Both the position numbers and the translations under genes were made by a program. A DNA stretch of 49,600 bases from NCBI RefSeq assembly GCF_019400985.1, contig NZ_WTFF01000016.1:1-49600 (forward strand), given 5' to 3'. Positions 32,617 to 41,900 of this stretch are shown one piece after another. Below the pieces are notes generated by a model. That model did no database searches, was not told where the DNA came from, and saw nothing but the letters and a program-made list of their open reading frames with translations. This DNA is from Streptomyces bambusae (GTDB lineage: Bacteria > Actinomycetota > Actinomycetes > Streptomycetales > Streptomycetaceae). The first letter of the stretch is position 1, and every line of letters starts with the position of its first letter.

Positions 32617-32733
32617 CCAGAAGTCCTTCACGACCTCCGGCACAGCCCGGTCACCCCGCAGGCACAATTCCACGACCCCGGCCTTGACCTCGGCCGCGAA
32701 CTGCCACCTGGGCCGCAGCTCCTCCTCCGGCAT
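32617..32733 (-). pseudogene. Fragment of a transposase N-terminal HTH (IS3 OrfA-like)
   Basis: From an ATG at 32733 the minus strand reads LRPRWQFAAEVKAGVVELCL then GDRAVPEVVKDF, which matches the start of IS3/IS-type transposase HTH domains (R-x-x-F-x-x-E-x-K-x-x-V, then a second helix). The match stops after about 40 codons and no transposase catalytic part follows. It is a short relic in the 446-bp gap between the M4 peptidase and the kinase; the rest of that gap shows nothing. Confidence 0.45.
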
Positions 32734-32884
32734 GTTCACCACCACGGACGTCCCTCCCCGGGCACCGACAGGTGCCACCCGCGCGCCGAGGGCCGGGCCG
32801 TGCGCACACGCACATACGCGAACCCCTACCCTGGTGCCCACCACATGGCGGAATTCGAACAGTGCGACGAACGGGATGTGACAG

Positions 32885-34561
32885 GTGACGGGGGCGAACG
32901 GCGCGGATCTGGTCGGCGAGGTTCTGGGCGGGCGATACCGCGTGACCGCCACGATCGGCCGCGGTGGCATGGGCGTGGTCGCCCGGGCGGTGGACCAGTT
33001 GCTGAACCGCGAGGTCGCCGTCAAGGTCTTGCGGGCCTACACCGATGCCTCCCCGGCCGAACTGGCCGACCTGCGCGTCCGGATGCAGAGGGAGGCGCAG
33101 GCCGCTGCCCGTATCCGGCACAGCGGTGTGGTCACCGTGCACGACGTGGTCGAGGAGCAGGGACTGCCGGTCATCGTCATGGAGCTGGTCGACGGGCCTT
33201 CCCTCGACGCCGTGCTGGCGGAGCGCGGCTCACTGGATCCGCGTGAAGCGGCCGCGATCGGCGCCAAGCTGATGGACGCGCTCGACGCGGCACACCGGGC
33301 CGGTGTCCTCCACCGGGACGTCAAGCCCGGCAACGTACTGCTCGAGCGCGGGGGTACCTCCCCTGCCGAAGGCTATGGGGGAGGCCGGGTCGTGCTCACC
33401 GACTTCGGCATCGCCAGCATGGAGACCTCCGGCGACGAGGCCCTGGCCAAGCTGACCCAGAGCGGTCAGATCGTCGGCTCTCTCGACTATCTGCCACCGG
33501 AGCGCGCGCAGGGCCAGGTACCGGGTGCCGCGTCGGACATCTGGGCGCTCGGCATGACGCTGTACGCGGCCGTGGAGGGCGCTGCGCCCTTCCGCCGTAC
33601 GTCGGTGTGGTCCACGCTGGCGGCGATCGTCGGCGAGCCGCTGCCGGAGCCCCGGCGCGCCGGACCGCTCACCCCGGTGCTGCAGGCGCTGATGGCCAAG
33701 GACCCGCTCCAGCGGCCCGATGCCGGGCAGGCCCGCGAGATGCTGGAGGCGGTCGCCAGGGGCAAGGGGCCGGACTTCGCGGCGGCACCGGCGCCCCAGC
33801 CCGTCACTCCGCCGGGCTTCGGTCCCGCCGTCCCCGCGCCGCTCTCCCAGCCCGCCCCCCACCCAGTCGCTCCCTACCCGGCCGGCGCGTACGCCGCCCC
33901 TCCGCCGCCGGCCGCCGCACAGCCGGGCACGGCGCCCAGCACACCCGCCGGCCACAACGGCGCTTCCGAGACCCTTGCCACGACGGTCCACGCGCGCCGC
34001 CGCACCCGTACCATCGTCGCCGTGGCGACCGCCACCGTCCTCACCTGCAGCGGAGTCGCCTACGCTCTGATGGACATGCGAGGCGCCGAGGGCGGCGGCG
34101 GGTCGACCACGGCGCTCCCCACGGCGAGCACGACCGACGGCCCGACCTCCCCGGGGGACCTGACGTCCATCAGGCCCGGCGAGACGTCGTCCAAGGCCCC
34201 CTCGAAGAAGGACGGAGGCGACAAGCCGGCCGGGAGCCCGTCCGCCTCTCCGAAGCCAACGCCCAGCTCCACGGCGAAGCAGCCCACCCCGGTGTCGACG
34301 GCGTGCACCGGCTGGGCCCACTCGAACCGCAGCAACGGCTACGGCCACGCGTCCCAGAACACCCACCTCTACACCGGGCCGTACGCGGAGTGCTCCTACG
34401 TGACCGAGCTCAAGTCCGGCGCGAAGGTCTACTACCACTGCTATGTCACCAATGCCCATGCCAACAAGTGGATCTACGCCCGTATCGCAGGCACGGAGAC
34501 CGAAGGCTGGGTGTTCGGCGACAAATCCACCCTGGACAGCGGCACACTCGCCCGCTGTTGA
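32885..34561 (+). CDS. Membrane Ser/Thr protein kinase (PknB/Hanks type) with extracellular SH3-like domain
   Basis: A 558-aa kinase. The P-loop is IGRGGMG (24-30), Lys47 in VAVKVL, HRDVKPGN (143-150) with Asp145, DFG 173-175, and the P+1/APE region SLDYLPPERAQG. A Pro/Ala-rich juxtamembrane stretch (295-360) leads to one membrane helix (377-395). The outside part is Ser/Thr/Pro-rich and ends in a Cys-containing domain (about 475-558) with SGAKVYYHCYV and TEGWVFGD, typical of bacterial SH3-like folds. The insert GTSPAEGYGGG (157-167), between the catalytic and DFG loops, comes from a palindromic repeat. All catalytic residues remain, so activity is likely. Confidence 0.92.
   Translation: MTGANGADLVGEVLGGRYRVTATIGRGGMGVVARAVDQLLNREVAVKVLRAYTDASPAELADLRVRMQREAQAAARIRHSGVVTVHDVVEEQGLPVIVMELVDGPSLDAVLAERGSLDPREAAAIGAKLMDALDAAHRAGVLHRDVKPGNVLLERGGTSPAEGYGGGRVVLTDFGIASMETSGDEALAKLTQSGQIVGSLDYLPPERAQGQVPGAASDIWALGMTLYAAVEGAAPFRRTSVWSTLAAIVGEPLPEPRRAGPLTPVLQALMAKDPLQRPDAGQAREMLEAVARGKGPDFAAAPAPQPVTPPGFGPAVPAPLSQPAPHPVAPYPAGAYAAPPPPAAAQPGTAPSTPAGHNGASETLATTVHARRRTRTIVAVATATVLTCSGVAYALMDMRGAEGGGGSTTALPTASTTDGPTSPGDLTSIRPGETSSKAPSKKDGGDKPAGSPSASPKPTPSSTAKQPTPVSTACTGWAHSNRSNGYGHASQNTHLYTGPYAECSYVTELKSGAKVYYHCYVTNAHANKWIYARIAGTETEGWVFGDKSTLDSGTLARC
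33350..33384. repeat. Small palindromic repeat inserted in frame in the kinase gene
   Basis: GGGGGTACCTCCCCTGCCG is followed by AAGGCTATGGGGGAGG. The two ends pair as an imperfect hairpin. The 33-bp insertion leaves the reading frame intact and adds 11 residues. The same GGGGGTACCTCCC ... GGGGGAG layout occurs at 7894-7919 on the other strand, so it is a dispersed element. Confidence 0.75.
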
Positions 34562-34660
34562 GACCGATCCGCAATTCACCGGAGGACGCGTTGCGGGCCG
34601 CAGCCGGGGTGGCGTCCGGGCGCTCCTCACAGCCTGCGTGCTGGGCGACGTGAGACGGTC

Positions 34661-35800
34661 ATGCCGTGCCGATGTGCGATGGGGGCGTGTTTCGTGGTGC
34701 GTTCGAGACGGGGATCGTACGACGAGGGTCAGACGGCGAGTCCGTTGCGGGTGTCGCTGGCGGAGTGGCAGTGGGCGACGGGCTCAGGTCCGGTGCCGGG
34801 TGCCGACGCGCGCGAGGGGCCGTCGTCGTGGGCGGCGGAGCGGTTGACGGAGGCGTTGGGTGTCCCGTTGCCGCTGTGCCGGCCGCGGGTGACGGCTTCG
34901 GCAATCGGCTACCTGGTGAAGGCCGGCCTGCTGGTCCGCCTGGGCGGGGACGTGGAGTATCCCGAGGTGCACCCGGAGCAGGTGGCCGCGTTGGGCCGGC
35001 GCCGGGACCTGGCCGTGCTGCTCGACCGGCACGTGCCGTTGGGGCCGGACCAGGCCGCGGCGCGCCTGGGGGTGAGGCGTGCGGATTGGCGCCAGGTGGT
35101 GAAGCTGGGCTGGGTTTCCCCGGTGGCCACGGTGAAGGTTGATGACGGCAGGGCGGCCGGCGGCGTGATCACGGTGCCCTTGTACGCGGCCGAGGACGTG
35201 GCCCTCTTGCCAGTGGTCCGGCCTGGGGTGGACTGGCGGGCGGTCCGCTCGGCCGGCCGGTGCCGGCGCTCCCCGCTGGCCGCGCTGGAGCCGGCGGGGC
35301 CGGATGAGGACACAATCCCCTTGGCGGAGGCGGCCAGGATGGCGAGGGCCGAGCGGGCTGCGGTAGCCGATTGGCGCCGCCGGCACTCGGACTTCCCGAC
35401 CCCGGTGTGCGGCACGACGACGCCGCTGAGATTCGACCGGCAGGCGGTGGCCGACTGGCTGCTGGCCCACGGCAAGATCGCCGTACCCGCGCCGGTGGGG
35501 GCCGTGGTGGTCCTGGTCCGGGAGGCAGCTGGCGCGCAGCGCACGGTACGGCTGGCCGACCCCGTACTGGCGCTGACGGACGATGCGGACCAGATGGACC
35601 GGTTGACCGGCTGGATGACGGAGTCCGACGTCGAAGCCCTGGCTCTGCTCCAGGGCCAGGACGGGATGACACTCCAGCTGGCGGCATCCGGCCGGAGCAC
35701 GATGGCCGTGCCCGCGAAGGCCAGGCTCGCGGTCCGGGAGCCGCCTCGGCAGGGCTGGGCGTACGTGGAGTTGGCGTGGCCGGGCAGCCCGCGTGGCTGA
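34661..35800 (+). CDS. Hypothetical protein with putative helix-turn-helix segments
   Basis: A 379-aa frame with good coding bias. Two stretches resemble DNA-binding helices: DQAAARLGVRRADWRQVVKLGW (about 128-149) and LAEAARMARAERAAVADWRRRHSDFPTPV (about 223-251), followed by FDRQAVADWLLAHGK. The second has the layout of MerR/excisionase-like HTHs, in which the helix pair is followed by a wing and a residue-specific loop. I infer a replicon- or plasmid-type regulator of unknown role. No clear RBS was found; the ATG at 34661, an ATG at 34679 or a later GTG are possible. Its nearest neighbours do not explain it. Confidence 0.6.
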   Translation: MPCRCAMGACFVVRSRRGSYDEGQTASPLRVSLAEWQWATGSGPVPGADAREGPSSWAAERLTEALGVPLPLCRPRVTASAIGYLVKAGLLVRLGGDVEYPEVHPEQVAALGRRRDLAVLLDRHVPLGPDQAAARLGVRRADWRQVVKLGWVSPVATVKVDDGRAAGGVITVPLYAAEDVALLPVVRPGVDWRAVRSAGRCRRSPLAALEPAGPDEDTIPLAEAARMARAERAAVADWRRRHSDFPTPVCGTTTPLRFDRQAVADWLLAHGKIAVPAPVGAVVVLVREAAGAQRTVRLADPVLALTDDADQMDRLTGWMTESDVEALALLQGQDGMTLQLAASGRSTMAVPAKARLAVREPPRQGWAYVELAWPGSPRG

Positions 35801-35944
35801 CCCGGCACCGGTCCGTGGGACGTCGTGCGGCACGCGGTTGCGTACGCGGGCCCGGGGGAGAGGTGGTCGACAGGCGACGGACGGCGGCATCGCGGCGCGG
35901 TCACCGTGGTGGCACACGGGCCGCGCCGCCCTGCCCGGCGGGTG

Positions 35945-36595
35945 TCAGCCCCCGATGGGCCGGAACGTCCCGCCCGGAATGATCAACGGACGGTCGATCG
36001 CCTTGAAGCGGTACTCCATGCTCACGTCGTCGATCAGGAACGGCATCCGGTTCGCCGCGTCCTCGATCACCGTGAAGCTGATGTTCACCTTCTGCGGAGA
36101 CGAGCTGTAGAAGGCGTTGGGCAGCGTGACCGTCACCTTCTCGTAAGAACCGCTGGTTCCCGCCTTGTTCATGCGGTCGTGCAGCTCGTAGGGCGTGCCG
36201 TCCTCCGCGGTGGCCTCCACGATCAGCTGCCGGAAGCCGAAGCTGCTCGCCGAAGCCGCATGGACCACGTCGCTGCGCACCCAGAACGACAGCACCGGAA
36301 CCCGGTACGCCGGCACCGTGACCTGCTGCGAGATGCGGCTCATCCCGGTCAGGCCCTGGCCGCCCAACTCCGCCTTGCCGGTGCCCGAGTGGGTCGGCCA
36401 CGCGGAGGAGTTGTTGATGGGGTGCCCTGGGAATGGGGTCACCTTCTCGTTCCAGGACGCGCTGCCGCTCTCGAAGCCGGGGTTCGCGATCTCGGACGTG
36501 CCTGCGCTGGCGTTCGGTGCAGCCACGAACACACCGGTGGCCGCGACGGCGGTGGCGGCGGCGAGAATGCTCGCTCTCCGCGCTCTCTTTCTCAT
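35945..36595 (-). CDS. Secreted carbohydrate-binding-like protein
   Basis: A 216-aa protein. The signal peptide (MRKRARRASILAAATAVAATG then NASAG) is clear, with AGGAG 4 bases before the ATG at 36595. The mature part starts EIANPGFESGSASWNE, the opening of CBM4/9/22-like beta-sandwich modules, and contains SQQVTVPAYRVPVLSFWVRS and an IDDVSMEY ending, also typical. It has no catalytic domain, so it is a lone binding module, perhaps for cell wall or glycan. It converges on the HTH gene. Confidence 0.75.
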   Translation of the reverse strand: MRKRARRASILAAATAVAATGVFVAAPNASAGTSEIANPGFESGSASWNEKVTPFPGHPINNSSAWPTHSGTGKAELGGQGLTGMSRISQQVTVPAYRVPVLSFWVRSDVVHAASASSFGFRQLIVEATAEDGTPYELHDRMNKAGTSGSYEKVTVTLPNAFYSSSPQKVNISFTVIEDAANRMPFLIDDVSMEYRFKAIDRPLIIPGGTFRPIGG

Positions 36596-36988
36596 GGATC
36601 TCCTGGCTGTTTCCTGATTTCCGAACGGGGACGCGCCGCAACAGCCGGGCAGCCGACCCCCGTACCCCCTTGACGGCATGTCAAAGGGGTGCTGCGGCGG
36701 GTCCTGCCCGAGGAGTCCGGTGGTCAGCCGTCTCAACCGCGGCGCACACTGTAACGCCTCGGTGTGACAGCCCGGCCAGGGGTCCCGCGCCGGGGAGATC
36801 GACACAGCGATCCCGCTGCCCGCGACGTCTGCAACGGCCCTCAAGACCGCCGCTAGGGCCCCGAACGCGGACCGGACCGCGCTCGTGCTGGCGCACGGAC
36901 CTGCAGTGCGCCGGCGTCGGCCGCGGAGGCCGCGCACGCCGCAGGAGTGCGGATGGGCATCTCGGACATCACCGGCCCGACCCGGAGA

Positions 36989-37267
36989 AGCAGACGCCCA
37001 GAACGTCTCGGTGAACACTCCCGGGTGGATGCCGTCCCCGGCGACCTCTTCGAGGCTTTCCAGCAGCGCGGCGAAGGCGTCCTTCAGCGGCTCGGGGGTG
37101 TCCTCCTGCGCGTACGCAAGGCCGCCGTCGAGCTGGAACAAGGCGTCGTGGACCGCCGGGTTGCGCGCGGCGAAGTCGAGGTAGGCGCGGGCGAGCGCAG
37201 CGACCCGCTCGCGCGGGCCGTCCACGGCGGCGGTCGCGGCACGCACCGCCGTGGCCAGCTCGGCAGC
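36989..37267 (-). pseudogene. Remnant of a TetR regulator (C-terminal WHG domain only)
   Basis: The minus strand reads LATAVRAATAAVDGPRERVA, ARAYLDFAARNPAVHDALF, then LLESLEEVAGDGIHPGVFTE, the ligand-binding half of TetR_C WHG-type regulators. The HTH half is missing upstream and the match is lost after FWAS, where a frameshift is likely. The rest of the 36596-37466 gap holds no recognisable gene; a tandem CTGGC tract lies at about 37330-37350. Confidence 0.6.
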
Positions 37268-37466
37268 GCCCTCCAGGGCTCCTTCCTGGGTGGGGCGGTG
37301 GCCCCGATGACCGGGGTCGGTTACCCCTGGCCTGGCCTGGCCGGGCACGGCCGCCCCGGCCCTGGTGCGGCCAGGGCTGCCCGTTGCGGGGCGGGGGTCA
37401 GCGTCCCCCGCCCGCGCATGCCCTCGATGCGCTTGCCACGTCCCGGATCGATCGGCTTCCTGCGGC

Positions 37467-38444
37467 TTAGACCAGCGCGTTCTTGTAGAAGATGCTGGAG
37501 CGCCGGTCTCCCTCCACGCCGGTGGCGAAGCCGATGAAGAGGCGCGCCTCGCCGGCGTCGGTGCGGTAGATCGCCAGGCCCTCGGGCTCGCGGTGGTGGA
37601 GGGTGGAGCCGGCCTTGGTGAGGACCGGGCCCTGCTTCACGGTGCCCGTGTTGATGTCGATGCTGGTGACGTACGTGTTGCCGTCGCCGGTGGGGGTGCC
37701 GTCGCCGGGGTACGCGTCACCCGTCAGGTAGTACATGTACGAGCCGTAGAGGGTGTAGCCCTGCGGGGTTCCGGGGATCGTCGGCTGCTTGAAGTCGGCC
37801 AACGGCGAGCCGAAGCTGCGTGTCGTGAAGTCGGAGAGGGGGTACACGGCGATGCGCTTGCCGGCGCTGGTGTGGTAGCGCACGATCATGCGCTCGTAGA
37901 CCGGGTCGACGGAGCAGGTGTACTCGGTCGCCCCGGAGATCGGCCGGTAGGCGGCCGATGCAGCCGGCGAGCCCAGGGTGGTGTTGGCCATGTAGGGGAT
38001 GGGGGCGAGCGCGGTGCCGTACCCGCTGGTGTTCGCGGCGCACTCGATCCACAGCTCGGTGCCGGAACCGCTCGGCAGCGCGGCGAAGGCCACGCCGTGG
38101 CCGAAGCCATTGAGGTGCATGTACGAGATGTAGTTCCCGTCGAAGTCCATCTTGTTGATGCACAGGTCACCGGCGGACTCGGGGCTTCCACTCCGCTTGG
38201 TCGCCACGAACAGGAACTTGTTCACCCAGTCGAAGGCGAAGCTCTGCTGAACCCGCGCACCGTGCGTGTCCTTGGACCGGAACAGGTCGTACGACGGCTG
38301 CGTGAGATCGAACCGCTTGGTGGTGGTCACAGCGGCGGAGGCGGTCTGCGCGCCGACGCCGAGCCCGAGCGCGGCGAGGGTGGCGCCGGCGCCGGTGCGT
38401 ATGAGGCCGCGGCGGGAGAGGGGAAGGCCGGGGGTGTGGTTCAT
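37467..38444 (-). CDS. Tat-exported TagC-like/phage-baseplate-like beta-propeller protein
   Basis: A 325-aa protein. The N-terminus has the twin-arginine motif LSRRGLIRTG, a hydrophobic core and SASAA cleavage region. The mature part begins KRFDLTQPSYDLFRSKD and continues QQSFAFDWVNKFLFVAT, DLCINKMDFDGNYISYMHLNGFGHG. This is the family often named teichoic-acid biosynthesis protein C or phage baseplate protein in Streptomyces, a propeller fold with no proven reaction. GGGAG 7 bases before the ATG at 38444 gives the start. It likely folds in the cytoplasm and acts at the cell surface. Confidence 0.82.
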   Translation of the reverse strand: MNHTPGLPLSRRGLIRTGAGATLAALGLGVGAQTASAAVTTTKRFDLTQPSYDLFRSKDTHGARVQQSFAFDWVNKFLFVATKRSGSPESAGDLCINKMDFDGNYISYMHLNGFGHGVAFAALPSGSGTELWIECAANTSGYGTALAPIPYMANTTLGSPAASAAYRPISGATEYTCSVDPVYERMIVRYHTSAGKRIAVYPLSDFTTRSFGSPLADFKQPTIPGTPQGYTLYGSYMYYLTGDAYPGDGTPTGDGNTYVTSIDINTGTVKQGPVLTKAGSTLHHREPEGLAIYRTDAGEARLFIGFATGVEGDRRSSIFYKNALV

Positions 38445-38936
38445 GGGGGGACTCCCAGGGGGCATGGGTGGGGGGCAAGGGACACGTGATGCTATCCGCC
38501 GCAAGGGTGGTGTGACGGGCCGGGTCCCGGTGGGCAGTCGGGTGAGATGGCCGCCCACCGGGCATTCGCGGTGGCCACCGACATCCCGGTCCGGATCGTT
38601 CTCATGCATTCGCATCTCAGTCATGGTGCTTAGGGAGCCTTGCGACGCTTCGCTGGACGGGGCTCGCCCAGGGGCCGGTGACCACCCGATGCTGGAAGGG
38701 ATATCGACTACTGGGAGGAGCTGCGTACGTCGCCCTCCCAGATGGAGATCTGCGTCGCCCTGTTCGCCAACGTCCTCGAACCGGATGAGCAGAGCGAGTC
38801 GGCCAACGAGAAGCACGCGGAGCGCCGGGCTCCCTCAAGCCTGGCGTTCCGGGCCCCCACCGGTCCCCACCCCCCACTCCCCCGACGGTTAGGATCTTCA
38901 GGCACATCACAGGCCTGACCAGGGGGAGTTGGGGAC
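38445..38936. other. 492-bp gap with a short coding-like remnant
   Basis: Most of the gap shows no coding signal. On the plus strand at about 38700-38830, one frame reads DIDYWEELRTSPSQMEICVA then LFANVLEPDEQSESANEKH, with normal codon bias but no start. I do not recognise it; it is probably a gene fragment. GGGGGAG just before 38937 belongs to the next gene. Confidence 0.4.
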
Positions 38937-41900
38937 ATGGGTTCAGCGTTGCTGCCGGAGGATCCGGAGCAGATCGCCGGGTACTGGCTGGCGTCGCGGC
39001 TCGGGGTCGGGGGGCAGGGGGTCGTCTACGAGGCGTACGACGGCCAGGGGACGCGGGTCGCGCTCAAGGTGCTGCACCGGACGGCCGATGCGTTCGTCCA
39101 CGAGCGGTTCGGCCGTGAGGCGGAGGCGGCGCGACGGGTCGCCCCCTTCTGCACCGCCAGGATCCTCGACGTGTCCACCGACGCCGAGGTGCCGTACCTG
39201 GTCAGCGAGTTCGTGCCCGGCCCGACCCTCGCCGCCCGGGTCCGGACCGAAGGACCGTTCGCGGAGGACCGGCTGCTGCGCCTGGCCGCCGGGGTCGCGA
39301 CCGCCCTTGCCGCGATCCACCGCGCCGGGGTGGTCCACCGGGACCTGAAGCCCGGCAACGTGCTGCTGGGACCGGACGGGCCCCGCATCATCGACTTCGG
39401 CATAGCCCGGGCACCCGACATGTCCCTCACCGCGACCGGGGCGATCATGGGGACGTACGGCTACATGGCCCCCGAGATCCTCTCCGGGAAGCGCGCCACC
39501 GCCGCGTCCGACATCTTCGCGTGGGGCGCCGTCGTCCTGTTCGCGGCCACCGGCGACGAGCCCTTCCGCGGGGAGAACATCGCCGAGGCCGCCCATCGTG
39601 TCACCACGGTCGATCCGGACCTCAGCGCACTGCCCGTCTCCGTACGCCCGCTCGTCGCCACCGCTCTGGCCAAGGAACCGGCCCTGCGGCCCTCGGCCCG
39701 GGAGCTGCTGCTGGCTCTGGTGGGCGAGAGCGGGGAGGCCACCGAGAGCGGGGAGGGCGGTGCGAGCGGGGAGGGCAGCGCGAGCGACGAGAGCTTCGAA
39801 GCGACGCTCCTCCAGGACGGCGCCCGCCGGGCCGAGCCGGCCACGCCCCCGTCGGCCACCGAGGTGGTCGCGCCCCTCGGCGAGCGCGCCGAGGCGGCCT
39901 TCGCCGCCCTGCCCGCCGAGGCGCAGGTCGTCGCCCACGAGGCCGTGCTCCGCCTGGTCGTTCCGGGCCCCGCCCCGGACGGTACGCACGACAGCGTGCG
40001 CAGCTGCGCGGCCGCCGAGCTGTTCACCGGCCGCCCGGAGCGTGAACAGAGGGCGATGGCGGCCGCCACCGAGGCGCTGGTCGCGGCGGGCGCACTCGTG
40101 ATCGACGAGGACAGCACCGTACGCCCGGTCAGCGCAGCCCTCCTGCCGGCCTGGCGGCGGCTGGCCGCCTGGGTGGCCGCCGACCGCGCCGGGATCGCGA
40201 TACGCCTGCGTCTGACCCAGGCGGCCCTGGTGTGGGAGGCGCACGGCCGCCGCGCCGAGGACCTTCCACGGGGCACGGAGCTGCGCCGCTGCCTGGACTG
40301 GCTGGCGACCGTCCCGCACCAGCTGCGCCCCAATCCGCTGGAACTGGCCTGCCTGGACGCGGCCCGGGCCGCCGCCGGGCGGACCGTCCGACGGCGCCGC
40401 CAGCTCGTGTCGGGCCTCGCCGGTGTCACCGTGCTGGCGGTCCTCGCCGGCCTTGCGGCCTGGTACCAGAACAACGAGGTGGAGCGCCGCGAGGCGGAGG
40501 CGACGGCCCGGCGGGTGGCGCAGGCGGCCGAGAGCCTGCGCGGCACCGAGCCCGAGACCGCCCGGCTGCTGGGCCTGGCAGCCTGGCGCATCGCCGGGGT
40601 GCCGGAGGCGCGGGCGGCGCTGAACGCCTCCTCGGTGCAGCGGGCGACGGAGACCCTCCAGCTGCCCCGCATCGACTACGGGATCTCCGCCGGCGTGCAG
40701 CTGACGCAGGGCGGACAGGGCATGCTGCTGTACACCCCGAACGAGGCGACGTTCACGGACCTGGGCCTCGGCGGGAAGAGCGCGCCACCGCGCACCCCTC
40801 GTAAGCTCCCCGGCAACGTGCACTGGGGCGAGGGCCAGAAGCCCGCGGTCAGCCCGGACGGCCGGTACGTGCTGGTCATGACGGATGCACAGCACGTCCA
40901 GGTGGTGGAGACCGCCACCGGCACTCCCCTCGGCCCGGCCTTCGCACTGGCCGTGCAGAGTGCTCGCGGCCTGAGCCTGACCAACCGCGGTCAGGTGGTC
41001 CGGGAGCTCGACTCCGGCGCGTTCCGCATGACGGACGGGCAGCGCGGGGGCGCCGAGGTGGAGCTGCCGGGAGAGCTGTCGCCGGACGGCAGCTACGTGG
41101 TGAGCTGCGACCGGAGCAGGGGCACGGTCGTCGCGTCGGCCTACCCGTCTTCGGGCGCCGCTCCGCTCGTCACGAACTCCGAGCGCTCGTGCGACCGTAC
41201 GACCGTGTTCAGCCCCGACGGCAGCAGCTTCGCCCGGGTCGAGCACGGCGGTTCCGGTGACGGCGCCGACAGTTTCGGGGAGGCGAATGTCTGGCGGGTG
41301 CGCGGCGAGGCGTCCGGCCCCCCGCTGCCCGACCTCGGCCTGCACGAGTTCCGGCTCAGCTCGCGGGGCGGGTACGTGTTCGGCTGGTCCGGCAACGGTG
41401 AGGTGGAGATCTGGGAGACGGAGGGCAGGAACCATCTGGTGACGCTGCCCGGAGCGGTCAAGTCGAACGCGCGGTCCAGCTCCCCCTACGCCGACATGGC
41501 CCTCGACGAGGACACCAAGAGCCTGGTCTTCCTCACGTCCGACCGCGCCACCCTCAAGCGGATCGACCTGTCCGGGGTTGTCGGCCTGCCCAAGCCCGAC
41601 CGCAACCTCGTCGCCGCCGCATCTTCCGCCGACGGCACGACCGTCGTGGTGCGCGAGGGCTGGACCGACATGAAGCAGCGGGTCGTGGACGTCAGGACCG
41701 GCAAGACCCTGCACACGGTGCCCCAGCGCTGGGTCGAGCTGCCCACCCGCCATGTCTTCAACGCCCTGAGCGACAACGGGAAGGTCCTGGCCTTCACCGA
41801 CCACGACCCGGACCAGAGAAAGCAGTTCGTCGTCGTGCACGACCTCGAACACGGCCGGGAGATCCACCGGTTCTCGCCCGTCGACGAGACCGTGCGCCGG

